Assembly (NCBI RefSeq): GCF_002929225.1
Contig: NZ_PISM01000021.1
Location: 186,001-250,000, forward strand
Source: Stutzerimonas kunmingensis
Lineage (GTDB): Bacteria > Pseudomonadota > Gammaproteobacteria > Pseudomonadales > Pseudomonadaceae
Reading direction: 5' to 3'
Length of the DNA stretch: 64,000 nucleotides
Position numbers and translations under genes: made by a program. A model generated the notes under the pieces. It saw only the letters and a program-made list of their open reading frames with translations, had not been told where the DNA came from and made no database searches. This document shows positions 18,304 to 27,750 of the stretch, piece after piece. Every line of letters starts with the position of its first letter. Position 1 is the first letter of the stretch.

Positions 18304-19332
18304 TCATTCGCCCAGCTTGAAGCCGCGCTCGGCCTTGCGGTGGCCGTAGGTGCGCGGGCGGGTGTAGTAATCGATAGTGGGTGCCGCCAGGTTCATCAGC
18401 AATACGCCGAAGGCCACGCCATCCGGATAGCCGCCCCAGGCGCGGATGACGTAGACCAGAATGCCGACGCCAACACCGAAGATGAGACGCCCGAGCGGGC
18501 TGGTGGCGCTGCTGACCGGATCGGTGACGATGAAGAACGCGCCGAGCATGGTGGCGCCGCTGAGCAGATGGAACAGCGGCGAGCCGTTGCTATCGGAGCC
18601 CGAGCCATTCCAGAACACCAGACTCATCACCACCAGCGCGGCGAGCATGCCCACTGGCGCATGCCAGCTGAACAGCCTTTTGTGCAGCAGGAACAGGCCG
18701 CCGGCCAGGAAAGCCAGGTTCACCACCTCCGAACCGATACCGCCAAAGTGGCCGAACGCCGGATTGCTCCACAGCTCGTCGATGGTCAGGCTTTTGTTCA
18801 CCTTCAGTACGTCGAGGGCCGTGGCCTGGGTCCAGCCATCGGGCAGCGAGGCGATCCCGAGGATGTGCTGCAGGCCGGCACCCAGCCCGACGCTGTGCGG
18901 CACAGGCCAGGTTGTCATTTCGACCGGGAAGGAAATCAGCACCACCACGTAGCCGATCATCGCCGGGTTGAAGGGGTTCTGGCCGAGGCCGCCATACAGC
19001 TGTTTGCCGAAGACCACCGCGCAACCAGTGGCAATCAGTGTCAGCCACCAGGGTGAGTAGGGCGGCAGCGCGAGGGCCAGCAACACAGCGGTAACCAGCA
19101 CGCTGCCATCGCGGAGAAAGAAGCCTACCGGACGCTGGCGCAGCTTCAGAATCGCTGCTTCGAAACCAAGAGCGGCCGCGCAGGCCCAGGCCATGTTGAT
19201 CAACGTACCGGCGCCGTAAAGCCAGGTCAGCACGATCACGCCGGGCAGGGTAGCCGCGAGCACCAGCAGCATGACGCGCTGGGTACGGCTGGGGCCCTTG
19301 GCATGGGGCGAAGTGATGCGGGGCAGGGCCAT
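18304..19332 (-). CDS. rnfD: Rnf/Rsx electron transport complex subunit D
   Basis: Integral membrane flavoprotein of 342 residues with about eight to nine helices. The covalent-FMN motif is visible in [19 protein letters not shown]. Other family segments are [20 protein letters not shown] and [24 protein letters not shown] sequence near the C-terminus. The ATG has GGAGAG upstream. Gene order C-D-G-E matches known rnf operons; a 120-base gap before it holds a possible small ORF. Confidence 0.95.
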   Translation of the reverse strand: MALPRITSPHAKGPSRTQRVMLLVLAATLPGVIVLTWLYGAGTLINMAWACAAALGFEAAILKLRQRPVGFFLRDGSVLVTAVLLALALPPYSPWWLTLIATGCAVVFGKQLYGGLGQNPFNPAMIGYVVVLISFPVEMTTWPVPHSVGLGAGLQHILGIASLPDGWTQATALDVLKVNKSLTIDELWSNPAFGHFGGIGSEVVNLAFLAGGLFLLHKRLFSWHAPVGMLAALVVMSLVFWNGSGSDSNGSPLFHLLSGATMLGAFFIVTDPVSSATSPLGRLIFGVGVGILVYVIRAWGGYPDGVAFGVLLMNLAAPTIDYYTRPRTYGHRKAERGFKLGE

Positions 19333-19345
19333 TGGCTCTCCGGTT

Positions 19346-19456
19346 CTAGCGCGTTGACTGGGTGCAGGCAGGGGAGCCTACGCCTTGTGTCCGTTCTATG
19401 TGTTGGTGTTTCACCCAGGCGACGAAGGTTGCTGCCGTCTCGAGCCGTGGGTTCAT
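19346..19456 (-). CDS. Possible 36-residue ORF coupled to rnfC (uncertain)
   Basis: In the unusual gap between rnfC and rnfD an ORF of 36 codons starts with an ATG that overlaps the rnfC TGA (ATGA). It encodes [20 protein letters not shown] and ends in ACTQSTR, then stops 13 bases before the rnfD start. The overlap is the same arrangement that links rnfA to rnfB, rnfB to rnfC and rnfG to rnfE. There is no recognised domain and coding bias is not strong. It could be chance, or a short spacer peptide that keeps ribosomes moving into rnfD. Confidence 0.25.
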   Translation of the reverse strand: MNPRLETAATFVAWVKHQHIERTQGVGSPACTQSTR

Positions 19457-22320
19457 GAGTCCTGATATTCCGCCATCTGGCGTTCCGCCTCGCTCAACCG
19501 TGCGCGGGCAGCGTCTATTGCAGCGGACTCTGCGTTCTCGTCGCGCTCAAGCTTGCGCAGATCGGCTCGGGCAAAGGCGAGCTCGGTCTTGAGCGCTCGC
19601 TGGCGATCATCGACTCCCGGCTTGCTGGTCCGTACCAGCTCGGGCGCGGGTTTATGCGAAGCATCCTCGGCAGCGTGCAGCGCTTGCTCCGCTGCGCTCA
19701 GCGCATCACGCAGACGGCTGAGCTCCGGTTCTTCGGCGCCGGCTTTCTCGGCTTTCTTGAGTTCGGCGCGCTTCATCGCCAGTTCGATCTTGGCTTTCTT
19801 CAGCGCATCGTCAGCGGCTGGCTTCGCATCCGGTGTTGGCGCCGAATTCTGCGCGGCACTGAGGTCCTGCTCTGCTTCATGCAGCTGCTGGCGCAGGCGG
19901 GCGAGTTCGGCTTGCCGGTCGTCGTCCGGCGTTTCGACCTTCTCCAACTTGCGGATCTGCGCCTTGAGCATCGCAGCTTCGATCTTGGCTTTTTTCAGTG
20001 CTTCGTCATCGGCCGGCTTGGTGGTGGGAGCGGGCGCTGCACTCTGCGCGGCGGTCAGCGCCTGTTCGGCGTCGTGCAGCTGCTGGCGCAGGCGGGCGAG
20101 TTCGGCTTGTTGGTCGTCGTCCGGTGCTTCGATCTTCTCCAGCTTGCGAATCTGCGCCTTGAGCATCGCAGCTTCGATCTTGGCTTTTTTCAGTGCTTCG
20201 TCATCGGCCGGCTTGGTGGTGGGAGCGGGCGCTGCACTCTGCGCGGCGGTCAGCGCCTGTTCGGCGTCGTGCAGCTGCTGGCGCAGGCGGGCGAGTTCGG
20301 CTTGTTGGTCGTCGTCCGGTGCTTCGATCTTCTCCAGCTTGCGAATCTGCGCCTTGAGCATCGCAGCTTCGATCTTGGCTTTTTTCAGTGCTTCGTCATC
20401 GGCCGGCTTGGTGGTGGGAGCGGGCGCTGCACTCTGCGCGGCGGTCAGCGCCTGTTCGGCGTCGTGCAGCTGCTGGCGCAGGCGGGCGAGTTCGGCTTGC
20501 TGATCGTCATCGGGTGCTTCGATCTTCTCCAGCTTGCGAATCTGTGCCTTGAGCATGGCGGCTTCGATCTTGGCTTTTTTCGCAACGGCATCGTCTGGCC
20601 CTGGCGCAGTGGCGGGCGGAGCGGAGTCCGCCTGCATGGCGGCATCCAACGCACGCTGCGCGGCCTCGGCGGCGTTGCGCAGATCGGCAACCTGGGCTTC
20701 CAGCTCGGCAGTGGCATGGGTGGCCAGCTGCTTCTCGGCTTTCTTCAGGGCGACCTGGGCCATGCTGGCCTCGATCTTAAGTTTCTTCTGCGTTTCGGAA
20801 AGGCTGGTCTTCTGTGCCGGGGCCGCCGTCTCGGCTGTGGTCGCGGTCGGGCTGCTCTCGCTTTGCGCCGCCTTGGCGCGTGCAGCACGTTCGGCACGGG
20901 CCTTGCGCTCGGCTTCCTTCTGTTCTTCGGCGCGCCGTAGACGTTCCTGGCGAAGCTCGAAGCGCTGTTTGGAGTGCTCGGCCTTCTGCTGCTTCTGCTC
21001 CAGCTCGCGGATCTCACCCTTGGCAGCGCGGTAATACTGCACCAGGGGGATGTTGGAGGGGCAGACGTAGGCGCAGGCGCCGCACTCGATGCAGTCGAAC
21101 AGGTTATGGGACTTGAGCTGCTCATGCTCCTGGCCGAGGGCAAAGAAATGCAGCTGCTGCGGTAGCAGGCTGACCGGGCAGGCCTCTGCGCACTCTCCGC
21201 AACGGATGCACGGCAGAGCGGGCGGCGGTGGCGGCAGCTCTTCCAGCGTGCTCGCCAGCAGGCAGTTGGTGGTCTTGACCACCGGCACCTCAAGGGATGG
21301 CAGGCTGAAGCCCATCATCGGGCCGCCCATGATCAGACGGTTGAGCCTGTGCTGATCGAGACCGGCGAAGGCCAGCAGTTCATCCACGGGGGTGCCGATC
21401 AGCACCTCGACGTTCATCGGCCGCGCCAGCGCCTCGCCGGTCAGGGTGGTGATGCGCGAGATCAACGGCTTGCCGAGGAGCACGGCGTCGTGGATGGCGA
21501 CGCAGGTTCCAACGTTCTGGCAGAGCATGCCGATATCCGCCGGCAAGCCGCCACTCGGCACCTCTTCTCCGGTGAGAATCTGGATCAGCTGCTTTTCGCC
21601 GCCGGATGGATACTTGGTCGGGAAGACCTTCAACGTGAAGGGGCGCTCGCCGATGGCAGCCCGCACTGCGGCGATCGCTTCGGGCTTGTTGTCCTCGATG
21701 CCGATCAGTACCTCTTGCGGCTGAATCAGTTGCGCGAGTATCTCGATCCCCGCGACCAGCTCGGCCGCCTTTTCACGCATCAGCAGGTCATCGGCGGTGA
21801 TGTAGGGCTCGCACTCGGTGCCATTGATGATCAGCGTTCGGATCGTCTGGGTCGGCGGGGGGCTGAGCTTCACGGCGGTGGGGAAGCCCGCGCCGCCGAG
21901 GCCGCTGATGCCGGCCTGGCGAATCAGCTCGAGCAGGGCAGGGCGCTCGAGCTCACGGTAATCCGGCTGCGGATGCAGGTCGATCCATTTGTCTTCGCCA
22001 TCGCTGTCGATGACGATCGCGTTGGCGAGCATGCCTGATACGTGCGGGTAGGGCTGCGGGCCGATGAAGCTGACCACTCCCGAGGTAGGAGCATGCAGCG
22101 GCGCGCTGACAAACCCGCTGGCGACAGCGATCTGCTGACCTTTGAGTACCTGTTCGCCAAGAGTGACGCAGGGCTCGGCCGGCGCTCCGAGGTGCTGCGT
22201 CAGTGGCAGGACCAGGCGCTTGGGCAGCGGGGTCGGCTGGATCGGGGTGCGGTTGGACAGATCCTTGTGTTCCGGTGGATGAATGCCGCCGTGGATGTCC
22301 CAGATCTTCAGTGCGGTCAT
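19453..22320 (-). CDS. rnfC: Rnf/Rsx electron transport complex subunit C with long repeat-bearing C-terminus
   Basis: Cytoplasmic NADH-oxidising subunit. Residues about 1-440 form the conserved core: an Rnf barrel and sandwich, the nucleotide/FMN-binding loop [16 protein letters not shown], and two [4Fe-4S] motifs [15 protein letters not shown] and [17 protein letters not shown]. From about residue 440 to 955 the chain is a highly charged Ala/Lys/Glu-rich, probably coiled-coil extension. It contains four to five copies of a 65-residue unit ([20 protein letters not shown] ... [20 protein letters not shown]). Enterobacterial RsxC also has an extended repetitive tail, but 955 residues is long. 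It overlaps rnfB by four bases. Confidence 0.95.
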   Translation of the reverse strand: MTALKIWDIHGGIHPPEHKDLSNRTPIQPTPLPKRLVLPLTQHLGAPAEPCVTLGEQVLKGQQIAVASGFVSAPLHAPTSGVVSFIGPQPYPHVSGMLANAIVIDSDGEDKWIDLHPQPDYRELERPALLELIRQAGISGLGGAGFPTAVKLSPPPTQTIRTLIINGTECEPYITADDLLMREKAAELVAGIEILAQLIQPQEVLIGIEDNKPEAIAAVRAAIGERPFTLKVFPTKYPSGGEKQLIQILTGEEVPSGGLPADIGMLCQNVGTCVAIHDAVLLGKPLISRITTLTGEALARPMNVEVLIGTPVDELLAFAGLDQHRLNRLIMGGPMMGFSLPSLEVPVVKTTNCLLASTLEELPPPPPALPCIRCGECAEACPVSLLPQQLHFFALGQEHEQLKSHNLFDCIECGACAYVCPSNIPLVQYYRAAKGEIRELEQKQQKAEHSKQRFELRQERLRRAEEQKEAERKARAERAARAKAAQSESSPTATTAETAAPAQKTSLSETQKKLKIEASMAQVALKKAEKQLATHATAELEAQVADLRNAAEAAQRALDAAMQADSAPPATAPGPDDAVAKKAKIEAAMLKAQIRKLEKIEAPDDDQQAELARLRQQLHDAEQALTAAQSAAPAPTTKPADDEALKKAKIEAAMLKAQIRKLEKIEAPDDDQQAELARLRQQLHDAEQALTAAQSAAPAPTTKPADDEALKKAKIEAAMLKAQIRKLEKIEAPDDDQQAELARLRQQLHDAEQALTAAQSAAPAPTTKPADDEALKKAKIEAAMLKAQIRKLEKVETPDDDRQAELARLRQQLHEAEQDLSAAQNSAPTPDAKPAADDALKKAKIELAMKRAELKKAEKAGAEEPELSRLRDALSAAEQALHAAEDASHKPAPELVRTSKPGVDDRQRALKTELAFARADLRKLERDENAESAAIDAARARLSEAERQMAEYQDS
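19816..20595 (-). repeat. 195-bp tandem repeats inside rnfC
   Basis: Four head-to-tail units of 195 bp start at 19816, 20011, 20206 and 20401. The units at 20011 and 20206 look identical base for base, and the unit at 20401 is identical to them for its first half before point changes appear. The unit at 19816 is more diverged in its first half. The period is exactly 65 codons, so copy changes keep the frame. Identity extending to synonymous sites points to recent duplication or gene conversion. Confidence 0.93.
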
Positions 22321-22892
22321 GCGGCCTGCTCCCGATCAGTTGCGATCAGCTGGCCGGGCGCCAGCGGCCGGTTCCATTTCCAGCTCTGCAGGTTGCTGCC
22401 GACTTCGATCATGTCGATGCAGTCCACCGGGCAGGGTTCGACACACAGGTCGCAGCCGGTGCACTCGGAAATGATCACGGTGTGCATCTGCCGCGCGGCA
22501 CCGACGATGGCGTCAACCGGGCAGGCCTGGATGCACTTGGTGCAGCCGATGCACTCGGCTTCACGGATGTAGGCGACCATCTGCGGCTTTTCGCCACCCT
22601 CGGCATCCAGCGGCTCCGCCTCGACATCGAGCAGATCGGCCAGGGCCTGGATGGTCGCTTCGCCGCCCGGTGGGCACTTGTTGATCTTGTCGCCGCCGGC
22701 AATGGCTTCGGCGTAGGGTTTGCAGCCCGGATAACCGCACTGACCACATTGGGTCTGGGGTAGCAGGGCATTGATCTGCTCGGCGATCGGATCGCCTTCG
22801 ACACGAAAGCGCACAGCGGCGAAACCGAGGATGGCGCCGCCGAGCAGGCACAGGGCGAGCAGGGCGAGGATCGCGATGACGACTGCGCTCAT
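22317..22892 (-). CDS. rnfB: Rnf/Rsx electron transport complex subunit B
   Basis: Iron-sulfur subunit of 191 residues. An N-terminal membrane anchor ([19 protein letters not shown]) is followed by a four-Cys cluster domain ([16 protein letters not shown] ... KCPPGG). Two ferredoxin-type [4Fe-4S] motifs follow, [16 protein letters not shown] and [16 protein letters not shown]. The C-terminal extension [15 protein letters not shown] is short compared with some homologues. The open frame continues upstream through rnfA, but the ATG at 22892, overlapping the rnfA stop, is the true start. Confidence 0.96.
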   Translation of the reverse strand: MSAVVIAILALLALCLLGGAILGFAAVRFRVEGDPIAEQINALLPQTQCGQCGYPGCKPYAEAIAGGDKINKCPPGGEATIQALADLLDVEAEPLDAEGGEKPQMVAYIREAECIGCTKCIQACPVDAIVGAARQMHTVIISECTGCDLCVEPCPVDCIDMIEVGSNLQSWKWNRPLAPGQLIATDREQAA

Positions 22893-23473
22893 AGCTTGAT
22901 CAGCCCGGTGAAGCCCATGAATGCCAGCGACATCAGGCCGGCGGTGACCATGCCGATCGCCGCGCCCTGGAACGACTTCGGCACGTCGGCAATGGCGATG
23001 CGCTCGCGCATGGCGGCGAACAGTACGAGCACCAGGGAAAAGCCCAGCCCTGCGGCGAAGCCGTTGACGGTGGCGGTAAGAAAGGTGAATTCGGCCTTGT
23101 TGGCATTGAGCAGCGCCACGCCGAGCACGATGCAGTTGGTGGTGATCAGCGGCAGAAAGATGCCGAGTACGCGGTACAGCAGCGGACTGGTCTTGTTCAC
23201 CACCATCTCGGTGAACTGAACGGTCACCGCGATCACCAGAATGAAACTGATGGTGCGTAGAAACTCGAGGTCCAGCGGCTTGAGCACATACTGCTGGACG
23301 AGGTAGCTGCACATGGCAGCAAGCGTCAGCACGAAGGTGGTGGCCAGCGACAGGCCGATGGCGGTCTCGATCTTCTTCGAGACGCCCATGAACGGGCACA
23401 GACCGAGGAACTGCACCAGCACGAAATTGTTGACCAGGATGGCGCTAACCATGATCAGGGCGAGTTCGGTCAT
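22889..23473 (-). CDS. rnfA: Rnf/Rsx electron transport complex subunit A
   Basis: Integral membrane subunit of 194 residues with six helices, homologous to RnfE/NqrE. Family segments are [40 protein letters not shown] and the C-terminal [11 protein letters not shown]. It is the first gene of the minus-strand run rnfA-B-C-D-G-E-nth; each joint is an overlap or very short gap except C to D. In P. aeruginosa and E. coli this complex helps reset SoxR; that role here is inference. Confidence 0.96.
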   Translation of the reverse strand: MTELALIMVSAILVNNFVLVQFLGLCPFMGVSKKIETAIGLSLATTFVLTLAAMCSYLVQQYVLKPLDLEFLRTISFILVIAVTVQFTEMVVNKTSPLLYRVLGIFLPLITTNCIVLGVALLNANKAEFTFLTATVNGFAAGLGFSLVLVLFAAMRERIAIADVPKSFQGAAIGMVTAGLMSLAFMGFTGLIKL

Positions 23474-23695
23474 CTAGGGTCTATTCCCGTTCCGTCCGCT
23501 CTGCGAGAGCCGTGGGGCTAAAGGGCCGCTATTATCGGGAAGCAGCGGCAGCCATACAAGGTGCGGCGGCCCGTCGCGGTCCTCGCGCGACGCATGACGT
23601 CGTGTCAGAGCTGCCGGTTGTCCGCTGTTTCTGCAGCTGTCTCACGGTTGTGGTCTGATGAATCGAAGCCTGTGACGCCATCGGAGGTGGTTTCC

Positions 23696-24103
23696 ATGAG
23701 CATTCGTTCTTCACTGCTTATTCTGCTCTGTTTCGGCCTGGGCATGAGCCTGCAGGCCCATGCGGAGCGGCGAGACGGCGTCTGGGGCTTCCAGGCGGAG
23801 AGTCCGCGCTACTACAACCCGGGGCCGCGACACTATGACCGGGACTATCGTCAGCATAACCGTCCGCATCAATACGACCCGCGAAGCCCTTATTCCCACT
23901 ATCCGCAGTACCCGCGCAACCTGCCGCCGCGTTATCAGAGTCAGCTTCCGCCGCAATACTACGACCGCCATCGCGGCTTCGAACGACGTGGCTACTGGCG
24001 TCAGGAACATCGCCAGCAGCGTCCGCCGTTGATCAGGGATGGGCGCGATCATCGGCTACGGCCGCATTACGATAGGGGCGGCCGCCAGCACTACTATCGG
24101 TGA
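23696..24103 (+). CDS. Secreted Tyr/Arg/His/Pro-rich protein of unknown function
   Basis: A 135-residue precursor with a clear signal peptide (IRSSLLILLCFGLGMSLQAHA). The mature part is dominated by Tyr, Arg, His, Pro and Asp, for example RHYDRDYRQHNRPHQYDPRS and YYDRHRGFERRGYWRQEH. The ATG at 23696 has GGAGGTGG seven bases before it; the frame is open earlier but lacks a signal. There is no cysteine and no recognised domain. Composition resembles the lipoprotein encoded at 61450-61815. An envelope, metal-binding or RcnB-like role is possible but not shown. Confidence 0.75.
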   Translation: MSIRSSLLILLCFGLGMSLQAHAERRDGVWGFQAESPRYYNPGPRHYDRDYRQHNRPHQYDPRSPYSHYPQYPRNLPPRYQSQLPPQYYDRHRGFERRGYWRQEHRQQRPPLIRDGRDHRLRPHYDRGGRQHYYR

Positions 24104-24114
24104 TGAGAGGGCAT

Positions 24115-25221
24115 TCAGGCCAGGCCGGTCAGTGGATGATCCCCTTCCCAGGTCGGCTCGAAGTGCGCCTCGACCACCGCTGGCGGAACGTGGAGGGCGT
24201 CCGGCCAATGCCAGCCTGGCCTATTGTCCTTGTCGATCAGGCGGGCACGGACGCCTTCGGCGAACTCTGGGTGGCGACAGCAATTCAGGCTTAGTGCGTA
24301 CTCCATCTGCAATGCCTGGCCCAGCGACAGCTTCCGGCCTTTCTCCTGCTGTCGCCAGGCGAGATGGGCGCTCAGTGGGCATCCGTCGCGCAGGCCGCGT
24401 GCGGCCTGCGCGATTACCTCGTCAGAATCATCCTGCAACGCGGCCAAGGCCTGCCATGCATGCGCGAGCTCAGCCACGTCCAGCAGTTCATCGATCCGTT
24501 CTCGTCGTGGCAGCAACCTGGGTGCGGGCAGCTGTGCAGTGGCGTGCCTGGACAAAGCCCGCAACAGACTGTGCAGCTGGCTGTGCGCCTGGTCCTGCCA
24601 GTTGATCTGGACCAGTCCCTCGATGAGTTCGGGCTGTTGCTCGTCCATCAGGCAGCGGTCGGCAAGACCGATGTCCAGTGCATCGCGGGCATTCACCCGC
24701 GTGCCGGTGAGGCCCAGAAACAGACCCAGCTTGCCAGCCAGGCGAGGAAGGAACCAGCTCGCGCCGACATCCGTATGCAGGCCGATGGCGACTTCCGGCA
24801 TCGCCAGCCAACTATCCGGTGTAACGATGCGGATCGTCGCGCTCTGCAGGAGCCCCATACCGCCGCCCATCACGTAGCCATGGCCCCAGCAGATCAGCGG
24901 CTTCGGGTAATGGTGCAGCAGGTGGACGAGGCGGTACTCGTCGGCAAAGAAACGCTCGGCCAAGGCCGGCACCGTTCCGGGCTCGCCTCGGCAGGCCTCT
25001 GCAAGGCGGCGTACGTCGCCACCGGCGCAGAACGCCTTGGCACCGTTCCCGCGTAACAGCACGCAGGCGACTGCCGGCTCGTTGGCCCAGCGGCCAAGCT
25101 GGTCAAGCAGTGCGTCGATCATCGGCAGGCTCAGGGCGTTGAGTTGCTGCGCGGCGTCCAGGGTGACAATGGCTATTCGCATGCCATGCAGGGCGGGGCG
25201 TTCTTCGAAGGTGACGTGCAT
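24115..25221 (-). CDS. Enoyl-CoA hydratase/3-hydroxyisobutyryl-CoA hydrolase-like protein
   Basis: Crotonase-fold enzyme of 368 residues, the length of the ECH_2 (3-hydroxyisobutyryl-CoA hydrolase-like) branch. The oxyanion-hole segments are KAFCAGGDVRRLAE and GHGYVMGGGMGLLQSATIRI, followed by AMPEVAIGLHTDVGASWFL, where a glutamate and aspartate sit at catalytic positions of the hydrolase branch. It could hydrolyse 3-hydroxyisobutyryl-CoA in valine breakdown or act on another acyl-CoA. The ATG at 25221 follows the stop of the second crotonase gene by 58 bases, so both are likely one transcript. Confidence 0.85.
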   Translation of the reverse strand: MHVTFEERPALHGMRIAIVTLDAAQQLNALSLPMIDALLDQLGRWANEPAVACVLLRGNGAKAFCAGGDVRRLAEACRGEPGTVPALAERFFADEYRLVHLLHHYPKPLICWGHGYVMGGGMGLLQSATIRIVTPDSWLAMPEVAIGLHTDVGASWFLPRLAGKLGLFLGLTGTRVNARDALDIGLADRCLMDEQQPELIEGLVQINWQDQAHSQLHSLLRALSRHATAQLPAPRLLPRRERIDELLDVAELAHAWQALAALQDDSDEVIAQAARGLRDGCPLSAHLAWRQQEKGRKLSLGQALQMEYALSLNCCRHPEFAEGVRARLIDKDNRPGWHWPDALHVPPAVVEAHFEPTWEGDHPLTGLA

Positions 25222-25279
25222 GTAATCCTCGGCGCCGGATTGGTGGGCAGGTCCTGTAAGGCTGCGTTTGGTACGGCGG

Positions 25280-26098
25280 TCATCGGTTGCGCCAGCGAGG
25301 GTCGCGCTTCTCGAGGAACGCATTGACACCCTCCAGGGTGTCGTCGGCCTCGAACAGCTCGACGAAGGCCTCGCGCTCGGCGGCGGCAAGCGTATTGGGC
25401 ACCCGTTTACGGGCCGCGTTGATCAACGGCTTGATGGCACGCACCGCAACAGGGCTTTGCCGAGCGACCCGGGATGCGAGCATCAATGCGTGGCCACGCG
25501 ACTGGCCGGGCTCGACCACCTGTTCCACCAGTCCGATGCGCAGCGCAGTTTCTGCCGTGATGCGCTCGCCACAGAGGATCATGCGTTTGGCCCAGCCTTC
25601 GCCCACCAGCCAGGCCAGTGCCTGGGTGCCGCCCGCACAGGGCAGCAGGCCCACCGATGCCTCCGGCAAGCCCATTTGCGCCTGCTGCTCGGCGATGCGC
25701 AGGTCGCAGGCCAGTGCGCATTCCAGGCCCCCGCCAAGGGCGAATCCGTTGATTGCAGCGATGGAGACACCGCGGAAATCGCGCAGCGCCTCAAAGGCTT
25801 CGCCAAAGCGGCGGGCCATTTCCCGGGCTCGGTTGCGATCGCCATCAGCGAAGAGTTTCAGGTCCGCACCCGCGCTGAAGAACTTCTCGCCCTGACCGCA
25901 GATCACCAGTGCGTAGATTTCGTCATCGTGGTTCAGATGGTCGATGATCTGCTTGAGCCCGATGAGCGACTCGCGGTCCCAGGTGTTGGCAGGCGGATGG
26001 TTGATCGTGATGAGGGCGGTGTGACCATGCTTTTCCACGGTCAGCTTGTGGGTCAGGTCGAAGACACCGGCTTGGTAGGGCTCTACTGCAGTGCTCAT
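25280..26098 (-). CDS. Enoyl-CoA hydratase/isomerase family protein
   Basis: Crotonase-family protein of 272 residues. It shows the CoA and oxyanion motifs EKFFSAGADLKLFADGDR and AAINGFALGGGLECALACDL, then GLPEASVGLLPCAGGTQAL with the glutamate of active enoyl-CoA hydratases (the PE of GLPEA). The usual second catalytic glutamate position looks replaced near LLPCAGG, where many hydratases have P-G-GGTQ, so specificity is uncertain. The ATG at 26098 (MSTAVEPYQAGVFDL) has a purine-rich site before it. It forms a pair with the downstream hydrolase-like gene, probably in acyl-CoA or branched-chain amino acid catabolism. Confidence 0.85.
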   Translation of the reverse strand: MSTAVEPYQAGVFDLTHKLTVEKHGHTALITINHPPANTWDRESLIGLKQIIDHLNHDDEIYALVICGQGEKFFSAGADLKLFADGDRNRAREMARRFGEAFEALRDFRGVSIAAINGFALGGGLECALACDLRIAEQQAQMGLPEASVGLLPCAGGTQALAWLVGEGWAKRMILCGERITAETALRIGLVEQVVEPGQSRGHALMLASRVARQSPVAVRAIKPLINAARKRVPNTLAAAEREAFVELFEADDTLEGVNAFLEKRDPRWRNR

Positions 26099-26212
26099 GG
26101 TTGAAATCCTCGTGCGTTTCAGGGCTCCGCTGACGAGCGACCGGTAACGTCGCTCCTCTTGAGAGTCCTTCAATGCAGCGAGGTTGCAGCGTTCCGGTCG
26201 GTCAGACGACCC

Positions 26213-26248
26213 GATGGAGCGCCTGGGTACTGTCCCAGGTGCTCCATC
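26213..26248. terminator. Strong intergenic hairpin without a T-run
   Basis: GATGGAGCGCCTGGG pairs with CCCAGGTGCTCCATC around the loop tactgt, giving about 15 pairs with one G-U. It lies seven bases beyond the stop of the solute-binding protein gene on the minus strand. Neither side has a T-run, so it may be a Rho-aided terminator or an mRNA 3' stabiliser. Confidence 0.55.
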
Positions 26249-26254
26249 GTTCTG

Positions 26255-27499
26255 TCACTGTAGCCTAGCCGGCTGCCCGCCCGCGCGACGCTCTTCCTGC
26301 CATTCGGCCAGCGACGGCGCAGCCTGCTCGCCGGATAAACGGTGGACGATCTCGAAATAGTCCTGCTTGAAGCGATCCTTGAGCACTTCTTCGCGTGGCT
26401 TTACCTGAATGGCGTAGACGGTCTGCACGTTCTGGTGGTCGAACTCGCGCCACTGCTGCTGATCCTTGAGCAGGCTGTAGCTGTGGTTTTCCAGGGCCGC
26501 GATGACTTGCTCACTGCCGATGCTCTTGGCGCGAGTGGCGGCATCTGCCCACTGATAGACGATGCTGTAGGCCGAGGCCGCGGAGCTTGATGGGTGCGTC
26601 TGGTAACGCTCACCGAAGTCGCGCACGAATGCCTTGCCGCGTTCGGAACCTTCGAGCTCGGGTACGCGCCAGGTCCAGGGCTCGGTGCCGAGCACGCCGC
26701 GCATGATGTCCGGGCCGGCGAGTTCGACCATGGACTGCGTCAGGTTGGGAACCGCAATCTGCATCTTCTTGTTCAAGTCGAGTTCGTCGGCGATACGCAT
26801 GGCTCGCACCATGTCTTCGCCAAACAGGACCAATACCAGGACCTCGGCACCGCTGTTGGCTGCCTTTTCCAGCGCCGCGCGGTAGTCGGACAGGCGCGCG
26901 CCGGGGAAGGCCGTCTTGACCCCCTGGTGCTTGTTCTGGTCGACGGTGCCGGTCGCCTGGCGCAGCGAGCTCTCGCTGGTGTGGCCCCAGGTATAGTCGG
27001 AGGTGATGTAGAAGTAGGTCTTGCCGGGCATTTTGTCGTTCAGATACTGCCCCAGCACCCGCGCGCTCATCCATGCGTTATTGCACTCGCGGAACATGTA
27101 ACGGTGGCCATCCTTGCCAGTTGTGTCGTTGGAGTAGGTCAGGGTGCCGAAGTAGAGCAGCCCCCGCTCCTTGGCGCGCTTGCTCGCGGCAATGGCCACC
27201 GCGCTGGATACGCCGCCGAACAGCATGGCGACGCCTTCATCCGCCATCTTGTCGACGTTGGCAACGGCCTTTTCGGGGCGGGATGCGGTATTGCGGCTAA
27301 TCAGGCGTAGCGGGCGGCCCAGAACACCGCCCGCCTCGTTGATCTCGTCGATTGCCAACAAGGCTCCGCGCATTTGTGCAAGGCCTTCTTCCTTGTAGCT
27401 GCCGGTACGGGGGTAATTGAGGCCGAGCGTGATGGGGTCAGCAGCCTGAGCCGTAAGACAGAACCCCAGCCCTAGCGCCAGAAGGGTGATCCGGTTCAT
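26255..27499 (-). CDS. ABC transporter periplasmic substrate-binding protein (branched-chain amino acid/amide type)
   Basis: A 414-residue precursor with signal peptide (MNRITLLALGLGFCLTAQAA) and a Peripla_BP_6 (LivJ/AmiC/UrtA-like) fold. Typical segments are ITLGLNYPRTGSYKEEGLAQ, GALLAIDEINEAGGVLGRPL, AMLFGGVSSAVAIAASKRAK and YFYITSDYTWGHTSESSLR. No permease or ATPase gene of the HAAT family is next to it, so it is an orphan binding protein here. The ligand cannot be stated; proximity to acyl-CoA enzymes may be chance. Confidence 0.85.
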   Translation of the reverse strand: MNRITLLALGLGFCLTAQAADPITLGLNYPRTGSYKEEGLAQMRGALLAIDEINEAGGVLGRPLRLISRNTASRPEKAVANVDKMADEGVAMLFGGVSSAVAIAASKRAKERGLLYFGTLTYSNDTTGKDGHRYMFRECNNAWMSARVLGQYLNDKMPGKTYFYITSDYTWGHTSESSLRQATGTVDQNKHQGVKTAFPGARLSDYRAALEKAANSGAEVLVLVLFGEDMVRAMRIADELDLNKKMQIAVPNLTQSMVELAGPDIMRGVLGTEPWTWRVPELEGSERGKAFVRDFGERYQTHPSSSAASAYSIVYQWADAATRAKSIGSEQVIAALENHSYSLLKDQQQWREFDHQNVQTVYAIQVKPREEVLKDRFKQDYFEIVHRLSGEQAAPSLAEWQEERRAGGQPARLQ

Positions 27500-27750
27500 A
27501 GCATGTTCCTTGTTATAGCTTTTGTTATTGGTTTATTGGCAGTTAGCTTTTTTACCCTGCCGCCGGTGCGTGCGTCACTCTTTATGTGCGGCTCGAAGGC
27601 GCCGCCGGCGTCAGTACGTGAGCCAGGTGCGATTATGACTAAAGGAGGGAGGGTGGATCTTGCGGTGACGCCGTGATTTCGCCGGTTTGCGGTTGACAAC
27701 CATGATGGCGTTTTTTAGGGTTCGGCGGCTACGCCATCCGGAAACAGCTC

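Noticed and set aside
19816..20595. CRISPR-like direct repeats
   Set aside because: Units are 195 bp, contiguous without spacers, and lie in frame inside rnfC.
19654..20940. Plus-strand ORF of 428 codons over rnfC with repeats
   Set aside because: It is a shadow of the rnfC repeat region; its repeats simply mirror the 195-bp units.
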